From Rugamonas rubra (GTDB taxonomy: Bacteria > Pseudomonadota > Gammaproteobacteria > Burkholderiales > Burkholderiaceae_D), in NCBI RefSeq assembly GCF_900114705.1, contig NZ_FOTW01000016.1:124001-188000 (forward strand): a stretch of 64,000 nt of DNA, written 5' to 3'. Below are positions 55,023 through 64,000 of this stretch, piece after piece (the first letter of the stretch is position 1; each line of letters starts with the position of its first letter). The notes beneath the pieces are model-generated. The model searched no databases, had not been told where the DNA came from, and saw only the letters and a program-made list of their open reading frames with translations. A program made the position numbers and the translations under genes.

Positions 55023-57080
55023 CTAGAAATGGTAGCCGTAGCTGAGCACGACGCTGCGCGCCGCGCCGGGCAGGTCGACGCCGCCGTAGCCCGGCTCGGC
55101 GTAGCGGCGGTCGCCCAGGTTGGCGACGCGCAGCGCCAGCGCGTGCGGGCCGAAGTCGCGCCGCCAGTTCAGGTCGAGCAGCTGGTAGGCGGCCAGCTGG
55201 TAGGGCTTGAGCAGGTTTTCCTGGCTGTTGACCTTGCTGGCGCGGCGCGGCGAGACGTGGCGCGCCGACAGCGCCAGCGCGCCCCAGCGCGGATGCAGGT
55301 ACTGCCAGCTCAGGCGCAGGGTCAGCAGCGGATAGCTGGCGGTGGGCGCCACCTGCAGCTCCTGCAGACGCGGCTGGTCCTCGTTGTTGGTCTCGGCCCA
55401 GGCGAACTGGGCGCGCACGCGCTGGGCGCCGGCCTGCCACAGCAGCTCGCTCTCCAGGCCGTGGCCCTTCTGCCGGCCGCTGTTCTGCGGCTGCAGGTTG
55501 ACGCCGGCCGGCAGCAGCTCGGTCTTGTCCTTGACCGTCAGCAGGTAGGCGTTGGCCGACCAGGCCAGCGAGGGCGCCAGCTGCCAGTGCAGGCCGACCT
55601 CGCCGCTGCGCGAGGTTTCCGGGCGCAGCAGCGGGTTGCCCAGCACCTCGCCCGGATACAGTGGCTGGGCGTACAGCTGCAGCGCCGACGGCGCCTTGTA
55701 GGATGTGCCATAAAGCAACTTGTAGGACAGGTCGGCGCCCAACTCGCCGACCAGCGCCAGGCGGTAGTTGGTGTTGTCGCCGAAGACGGAATGGTGGTCG
55801 CGCCGGGCGTTGGCGGTCAGCCCCAGCCAGGACCAGGGGCGCACGCTGTACTGCAGGTAGACGCCGCGCTGGCGCGTGCTGCTGCTGCGCCCGCTGCCGG
55901 CCAGCAGCACGCGCTGGCCACTGGCGAGGTCGACGTTGTAGATGCGCAACTGGCGCTCGCGGTCGTTGCTGGCGTCCAGCCCGGCGGCGATGCTCTGGCC
56001 GTCACCCAGCCGGCGCTCGACGTCGACGCTGGCGCTGCGCTCGGAAAAGCCGAAGTCGCGCTGCGGATAGCTGGCGGCGGCGCCCAGGCTGAGCCGTTCG
56101 CGGCTGTCCGGGCCGCCGCTGCTGGCGGCCAGGCTGGCGCGCAGCGTCCAGTCGGCCAGGCCGCGGTACTCGTGCATCAGACGGGTAGTGGTCTGCTCGA
56201 CGGCGAGGCGGTTGCGGTGGCTGAGCGTGCCGAAGTCGAGGAACTCGGCGTCGCTGTCGAGGCGGTAGCTGTGCAGCATCAGCTCGGTGTCGCTGTGCGT
56301 GCCCTGGTAGCCCAGCTTGGCCAGCAGGGTGCGCGGCCGGGCGATATCGTCGCGCGAGACGGCGCCGGCCGCCGCCGCGCGGGCGTACAGCGGCGACGAG
56401 CGCGGCAGCTCGAGGCCGCTGCGGTCGGCGTTGGCGGCGGCGGCCGACAGCAGCCATTGCAGCTGGGGCAGCCGTTCGCTGTGGCCGGCGCTGAACAGGC
56501 TCAGGCCGTTGCCGGCGTCCTGGCCGGCGCTGCGCCGCAGCGTCAGGCTGCGCTCGGCCCGGGCGGCGCTGCGGGTGATGATGTTGACCACGCCGAGGAA
56601 GGCGTCGGCGCCGTACAGGGCCGAGGCGGGGCCGCGCACCACCTCGATGCGCTCGATCGCCTCCATCGCCAGCAGGGCCGGGCCGAGGAAGTTGCTGGCG
56701 TCGGCGCGGAAGGCCATGGTCTGGCCGTCGATCATCACCTTGAGGATGCGCGAATAGGCGCGCAGCCCGGCGTTGACGCCGCGCACGCCGACGTTCGGGC
56801 TGACGCCGTCGTCGACGCCGTACATGCCCGGCACTTGTACCAGCGCCTCGGCCACCGAGCGGTAGCCGAACTGGCGGATGTCGTCGGCGGTGACCACCGA
56901 GATGATGGCCGGCGCCTCGCGGCTGCCCTGCAGGTGGCGGCTGGCGGTCTCGATGGGCAGGTTGAGCAGTTCCTGCACACTGATGTTGAACAGGTCGTCG
57001 GTGCCGGCCGCGCCGGCCGGCGCGGCGGCCAGCAGGCCGGCCGCGAGGGGCCAGGCGGCATAGCGGCGGAGTCTGGGCAT
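55023..57080 (-). CDS. TonB-dependent receptor
   Basis: 685 residues from the ATG at 57080 with GGAGG before it and a signal peptide ending AGA. The plug begins FNISVQELLNLPIETASRH, then PAIISVVTADDIRQFGYRSVAEAL and IERIEVVRGPASALYGADAF; the barrel ends in VVLSYGYHF with a terminal Phe. The ISVQELLNLPIETAS opening is shared by receptors often placed beside c-di-GMP and YfiR-type genes. Ligand unknown. Confidence 0.93.
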   Translation of the reverse strand: MPRLRRYAAWPLAAGLLAAAPAGAAGTDDLFNISVQELLNLPIETASRHLQGSREAPAIISVVTADDIRQFGYRSVAEALVQVPGMYGVDDGVSPNVGVRGVNAGLRAYSRILKVMIDGQTMAFRADASNFLGPALLAMEAIERIEVVRGPASALYGADAFLGVVNIITRSAARAERSLTLRRSAGQDAGNGLSLFSAGHSERLPQLQWLLSAAAANADRSGLELPRSSPLYARAAAAGAVSRDDIARPRTLLAKLGYQGTHSDTELMLHSYRLDSDAEFLDFGTLSHRNRLAVEQTTTRLMHEYRGLADWTLRASLAASSGGPDSRERLSLGAAASYPQRDFGFSERSASVDVERRLGDGQSIAAGLDASNDRERQLRIYNVDLASGQRVLLAGSGRSSSTRQRGVYLQYSVRPWSWLGLTANARRDHHSVFGDNTNYRLALVGELGADLSYKLLYGTSYKAPSALQLYAQPLYPGEVLGNPLLRPETSRSGEVGLHWQLAPSLAWSANAYLLTVKDKTELLPAGVNLQPQNSGRQKGHGLESELLWQAGAQRVRAQFAWAETNNEDQPRLQELQVAPTASYPLLTLRLSWQYLHPRWGALALSARHVSPRRASKVNSQENLLKPYQLAAYQLLDLNWRRDFGPHALALRVANLGDRRYAEPGYGGVDLPGAARSVVLSYGYHF

Positions 57081-57318
57081 CGGCACCTCCTGACGGGTGG
57101 ACATGGGCAAGCGTGGCGGCAAGACGCGCCGGTGCCGGGCCCGGCCGGCGTGCGGCGGCTGGCAGGCCGGCGGCGCCATCTGGCCGATGGTAGACCAGTT
57201 TCGGCCGGCTGTGTCGGGTTTTGCATTTTGTTCACACCTGCTGGCATGCAGCCACTTTCCCGGCGGAACTGGTCTATACTTTGTCGGATTCCAGCACGCC
57301 AGGCCAGCCGCCACCGCC

Positions 57319-57873
57319 ATGCAGAAGACAGACCGCCAGCTGCGTTCAGGCCAGTGCCGCCGGCGGCGCAGAGGGGCACTGTTGCTGTCGCTGTTGGCCG
57401 TCTGGGCGCCGCGGCTGGCGGCGCAGGGCGTGGCCGCCACCGCCGAAGTGAAGGCGGCGTTGGTCTACAATTTCCTCAAGTTCACCGAATGGCCGGGCGA
57501 CGCCGCCGGTCCGCTGGTGTTGTGCGTGGTCAACCCCGACCGCCGCACCGAGGCCGCCTTCGCCGCCGTGCACGGCCGCACCATCGAGCAGCGCGCCATC
57601 CAGGTCCGCACGCTGGCGGCGGCCGACAGCGCGGCGCGCTGCCACCTGTTGTATATCCACGACGGCGGCGGCCGCGAACTGCAACAGCTCGGCGCCGGCC
57701 AGCCGGCGCTGCTGACGGTGGGCGACCGCGACAACTTCGTCGACGCCGGCGGCGCCATCGGCCTGGTCGAGCTGGACGGCCGCATGCAGTTCAAGGTCAA
57801 CCTCGAGGTGATGCGGCGCGGCAGCTACAAGGTCAGCGCCCAGTTGCTCAAGCTGGCGATCAACAACCGATAG
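57319..57873 (+). CDS. YfiR family periplasmic protein (DUF4154)
   Basis: 184 residues with a signal sequence (GALLLSLLAVWAPRLAA). The core VKAALVYNFLKFTEWP, a CVVN strand, ARCHLLYIHD, LTVGDRDNFVDAGGAIGLVE and LKLAINNR is the YfiR pattern. Two Cys residues are retained. In Pseudomonas, YfiR is a redox-sensitive periplasmic inhibitor of the cyclase YfiN. It is the first gene of an operon with a hybrid kinase and a GGDEF-EAL regulator. A TATACT hexamer 39 bp before the ATG is a possible -10. Confidence 0.9.
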   Translation: MQKTDRQLRSGQCRRRRRGALLLSLLAVWAPRLAAQGVAATAEVKAALVYNFLKFTEWPGDAAGPLVLCVVNPDRRTEAAFAAVHGRTIEQRAIQVRTLAAADSAARCHLLYIHDGGGRELQQLGAGQPALLTVGDRDNFVDAGGAIGLVELDGRMQFKVNLEVMRRGSYKVSAQLLKLAINNR

Positions 57874-57882
57874 GACGGCGCG

Positions 57883-60635
<2,753 letters not shown>

Positions 60636-60639
<4 letters not shown>

Positions 60640-62810
60640 GGCAGACGGCGCCGGCGGCGCGCCCACGGCCGCTGATCCTGATCGTCGAGGACGAGCTGGC
60701 GGCCCGCCTGCTGATGCGCGCGACGCTGGAGGAGGGCGGCTTCGACGTGGTCGAGGCCGACGGCGTGGCACAGGCGCTGGTGCAGTTCCAGCTGGCCCGG
60801 CCGGACCTGCTGCTGCTCGACGTGATGCTGCCCGACGGCGACGGCGTGGCGCTGTGCGCGCGCCTGCGCAGCCTGCCCGGCGGCGACGTGCCGATCGCCA
60901 TGGTCACCGGCCTCAACGACGCCGAGGCCATCCTCCTGGCCTACCAGTCCGGCGCCACCGACTTCATCGCCAAGCCGATCAACTGGGGCACCATGGCCTA
61001 CCGCATCCGCTACATGCTGCGGGCGCGCCAGGCCCTGCTCGACCTGTCGCACAGCGAGCGCGAGACGCGCCTGGCGGCCAAGGTGTTCGACGCCTGCAAC
61101 GAGGCGATCATGATCACCGACGGCGCCAACCGCATCGTCTCGGTCAACCCGGTGTTCGCCAGCACCACCGGCTACGCCGCCGGGCAGCTGCTCGGCCGCG
61201 ACCCGCGCATCCTGGCCGACGGCGCCGCCGCGCGGCGCCATTTCGGCGCCATGTGGACGGCCTTGCGCCAGGGCGGCAGCGGGCAGGGCGAGCTGGCCTG
61301 CCGGCGCCGCGACGGCGCCGCCTATCCGGCCTGGTTCTCGCTGAGCCTGCTGCGCGACGCCGACGGCCGGCCCGAGCACCACATCGCCATCTTCTCCGAC
61401 ATCAGCGCGCGCAAGGAACAGGAGCGGCGCATCGCCCACCTGGCCTACCACGACGAGCTGACCGGCCTGGCCAACCGCGCCCTGCTGGCCGACCACGCCG
61501 GGCTGGCGATCGCCAAGGCCAGGCGCGAGCAGGGCACGCTGTCGCTGCTGTTCGTCGACATCGACCGCTTCAAGAACATCAACGACTCGCTCGGCCACAG
61601 CGCCGGCGACGAGCTGCTGCGCCAGGTGGCCGGCCGCCTGCGTGGCGTGGTGCGCGCCTGCGACACGGTCAGCCGCATGGGCGGCGACGAGTTCGTCATG
61701 CTGTGCCCCGGCGCCGCCGACAACGGCCAGCTGGCGCTGCGCGCCGACGCCATCCTGCGCGAGCTGGCGCGCCCCTTCGAGATCTTCGGCATGGCCCTGC
61801 ACGTCAGCGCCAGCATGGGCGTGGCGCGCTTCCCGGCCGACGGCGCGACCTTCGAGCTGTTGATACGCAACGCCGACGCCGCCATGTACCGCGCCAAGGA
61901 AAGCGGCCGCAACACCTTCCAGTTCTACACGCCCGACCTCAGCGTCAACGTGCTCGAGCGCCTGCAACTGGAGATGGACCTGCGCCGCGCCCTGGCCCAG
62001 CAGGAGTTCGTGCTGTACTTCCAGCCCAAGCTGGACGCCGTCAGCGGCGCGCTGACCGGCGCCGAGGCGCTGATCCGCTGGCGCGACCCGCGGCACGGCC
62101 TGATCCCGCCCAACCGCTTCATCCCGGTGGCCGAGGAGGCCGGCCTGATCGAGCCGATCGGCCAATGGGTGCTCAGCGAGGCCTGCCGCCAGCTGCTGCG
62201 CTGGCAGGCGCTGGGCGTGGCCGGGCTGAGCCTGGCGGTCAACGTCTCGGCACGCCAGTTCAAGCAGGCCGACTTCGTCGCCTCGACCGAGGCGCTGGTG
62301 CGCGCCGGCGGCGTGGCGCCGGCGCTGATCGAGCTGGAGCTGACCGAGAGCATGCTGATGAGCGACGCCGGCCAGACCGCCGAGAAACTCCACGAGCTCA
62401 AGGCGCTGGGCTTCTCCATCGCCATCGACGACTTCGGCACCGGCTTCTCCAGCCTGCACTACCTGCGCCACTTCCCGGTCGACGTGCTGAAGATCGACCA
62501 GTCCTTCGTGCGCGAAATGTTCGACGACGCGGCGGCGCTGGCCATCATCGACGCCGTCATCGCGCTGGCCAACGCGCTGGGCATGGGCTCGGTGGCCGAG
62601 GGCGTCGAGACCGAGGCGCAGCGCGCCACGCTGCGCGAGCACGGCTGCCGCACGGTGCAGGGCTATCTGATCGCGCGGCCGATGCCGTCCGACGAGTTCG
62701 TCGGATGGGCGCGCGCCTACCGCGCCGGCCTGGCCGCCGACGCGCAAGCCGACGGCGACGTGGACGTGGACGTGGACCAGCCAGCGGGCTGGTCCGCCCG
62801 GCCGGACTAG
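60636..62810 (+). CDS. Response regulator REC-PAS-GGDEF-EAL
   Basis: 724 residues. Receiver with Asp62 ([12 protein letters not shown]), a PAS domain of about 150-270 ([20 protein letters not shown]), a GGDEF domain with intact motif at 349-353 and RxxD I-site (RACD) before it, and an EAL domain with EALIRW at 477 and DFGTGFSS. It is the likely output of the upstream hybrid kinase, since the ATG overlaps the kinase stop codon (ATGA). It could act as a cyclase, a phosphodiesterase or both. A short acidic tail ([10 protein letters not shown]) ends the protein. Confidence 0.93.
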
Positions 62811-62821
62811 TTGTTCCCGGA

Positions 62822-63208
62822 CTAGTCGTTCTTCTCGACGAAACTCTTGATCCGTGCCAAGGCCCGCTCCCATTCGCGGCCGATGGCCTCCAGGGCCAGC
62901 TTGGCCTCGTCGATGCGGGCCGGTTGCAATTGCCACAGGCGTTCGCGGCCGATTTTGACGTCGCGCACCAGGCCCGCCTCGGCCAGCACGCCCAGGTGTT
63001 TGGTGACGCCCTGGCGGCTGATCGCGGTGCTTTGGGTCAAATGGGCGATCGAGTAGGCGCCGCCGGCGCACAACTCGCTCACCAGCTTCAGGCGCGTCGG
63101 GTCGCCCAGGGCGGCGAACACGTCGGCCAGCGACTGCCCGGCAGCGACCGTGGTCGCCGCCGGGCAGTCGGCCCCGGGCCGGGCCGCTTGGCTAGTTGCT
63201 GCCGGCAT
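62822..63208 (-). CDS. ArsR family transcriptional regulator
   Basis: 128 residues from the ATG at 63208. Winged helix: SLADVFAALGDPTRLKLVSE, then STAISRQGVTKHLGVLAEAG and VKIGRERLWQLQP, the pattern of ArsR regulators that pair with SRPBCC/AHSA1 proteins. It has no Cys metal-site in the DNA-recognition helix. It overlaps the SRPBCC stop by 17 bp, and a longer frame from 63295 would run deep into that gene. Confidence 0.9.
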   Translation of the reverse strand: MPAATSQAARPGADCPAATTVAAGQSLADVFAALGDPTRLKLVSELCAGGAYSIAHLTQSTAISRQGVTKHLGVLAEAGLVRDVKIGRERLWQLQPARIDEAKLALEAIGREWERALARIKSFVEKND

Positions 63209-63698
63209 AGCGCGCCACGTTGTCCAGCTGCGCGGTCCAACCCCGGCCGTGCATCTCGAAGGCCTCGCCGCGGCGCCGCGCCGGCACCTTGTCAAAGCCG
63301 GACTCGACCACCGTCAGCAGGACGGCGCTGCCGGGCGCGTCCTGCAGCGTGAAGGTCACCAGCGTCGGCGTCTCCTTTGAATAGTCGACGGCCTTGTCGA
63401 AGGCGTAGGGATGCCAGTGGAACGAGAACAGGTCCTGCGGCTCGACGCGCTCGACGACGACGTCGAAAAAATGCTCCGTGTGGCCGGGGATGGTCATCTG
63501 GCCGCGCGCGCGCTGGCCCGGCTGGAAGTGTTGGCCGCTCAGGTCGGCGCCGAACCAGGCGCCGAACTCGTCGGCGCTGGACAAGGCCCGCCAGACCCGC
63601 TCGCGCGAGGCCTTGATGAGGATGCTGCGTTCGATGCGGTCGGTGCTCGAGGTGCTCGCCGAACCGGTCTGCGTTGCGCTGCTCGATAGTGTAGTCAT
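63192..63698 (-). CDS. SRPBCC (AHSA1-like) domain protein
   Basis: 168 residues. RIERSILIKASRERVWRALS, FGAWFGADL, FSFHWHPYA and the C-terminal GWTAQLDNVARYAG are characteristic of the Aha1/START-like fold that binds hydrophobic ligands. AAAGGAGTG precedes the ATG at 63698. It is the first gene of a two-gene operon with arsR; the function of such pairs is generally unknown. Confidence 0.92.
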   Translation of the reverse strand: MTTLSSSATQTGSASTSSTDRIERSILIKASRERVWRALSSADEFGAWFGADLSGQHFQPGQRARGQMTIPGHTEHFFDVVVERVEPQDLFSFHWHPYAFDKAVDYSKETPTLVTFTLQDAPGSAVLLTVVESGFDKVPARRRGEAFEMHGRGWTAQLDNVARYAGSN

Positions 63699-63791
63699 GT
63701 TGCTGCACTCCTTTCCACTGGCTAATTTAAGCAACCATTTGGCTGCTTGTTTATTATGTACCGTCCCCGCAGAAATGCAACCATTCGGATG

Positions 63792-64000
63792 CTATTTATT
63801 TTGCGCCGCCGCGCAACTTTGCAGGACCAGGCCGCGCAACCAGCTGTGTGCCGGGTCGGCGTCCATTCTTGGGTGCCACAGCATGGACACAGTGAACTCC
63901 TGCACCGTGAAGGGTAGCGCGAAGCTATGCAGGCCGGCGCGCAGCTTGCCGCTGTGGCGTTCCGGCACCGTGGCGATCAGGTCGGAGGCGCGCGCCAGCG
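63792..64000 (-). CDS. LysR family regulator, C-terminal fragment (runs off the window)
   Basis: About 69 codons of frame, not preceded by a start within the window. ASDLIATVPERHSGKL, LHSFALPFTVQEFTVSMLWH and HSWLRGLVLQSC are the end of a LysR substrate-binding domain; the stop TAG is at 63792-63794. The start and DNA-binding domain lie to the right of the window. Confidence 0.82.
   Translation of the reverse strand, partial: LARASDLIATVPERHSGKLRAGLHSFALPFTVQEFTVSMLWHPRMDADPAHSWLRGLVLQSCAAAQNK

Overview
The window is chromosomal DNA of a high-GC betaproteobacterium. The most likely family is Oxalobacteraceae (Massilia/Duganella/Janthinobacterium relatives). This rests on the strong GC3 bias, the betaproteobacterial run ygfZ / mltG-tmk-holB-pilZ ... 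tatD, a DUF4936 gene beside ygfZ, a polB gene, and the many c-di-GMP and two-component proteins. No rRNA, tRNA or CRISPR array was seen. Identifications come from reading translated sequence; no database was searched.

Layout. 1-5 kb: a plus-strand operon of acyl-CoA dehydrogenase, Dabb protein and three oxidoreductases, probably for acyl-CoA or carbonyl catabolism. 5-13 kb: an accessory stretch with visibly lower GC in parts. It holds small genes (DUF1737, VOC, GNAT), one attC-like element, an IS66-family element set between pieces of two related genes, a PAS-GAF-GGDEF protein and an Acg-type nitroreductase. 13-28 kb: mostly core genes (Lgt-like protein, polB, GNAT, NRDE/DUF4936/ygfZ, mltG-tmk-holB-pilZ, nhaR, tatD, ankyrin protein, PRMT-like methyltransferase), interrupted by long REP-like inverted repeats. 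28.4-34 kb: small unknown genes, a TetR/membrane-protein pair of lower GC, and a LysR gene divergent from pirin and isochorismatase-like genes. 34-46.7 kb: pldA, a stand-alone EF-G, an outer-membrane protein, a REC-GGDEF-EAL-REC protein, two tandem HGSNAT-like membrane proteins divergent from a QseBC-like two-component system, and a DUF2799 repeat lipoprotein. 46.7-50.5 kb: a P-type ATPase and a Ca2+/Na+ exchanger-like protein.

50.6-53.6 kb is a compact module. An SBP56/methanethiol oxidase-like gene overlaps a SCO gene, and next to them lie an AhpD-like gene and a DUF2892 gene. An exact FNR-type box lies upstream of the oxidase and a near-exact one upstream of the DUF2892 gene, which suggests control by oxygen or nitric oxide.

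53.6-62.8 kb is the most system-like locus. A TonB-dependent receptor and an orphan periplasmic binding protein are transcribed away from a YfiR-like protein, a hybrid histidine kinase with a YfiN-like periplasmic part, and a REC-PAS-GGDEF-EAL response regulator. I read it as an envelope-to-c-di-GMP phosphorelay in which the YfiR/YfiN switch is wired to a kinase rather than directly to a cyclase. The window ends with a SRPBCC/ArsR pair and the C-terminal end of a LysR regulator.
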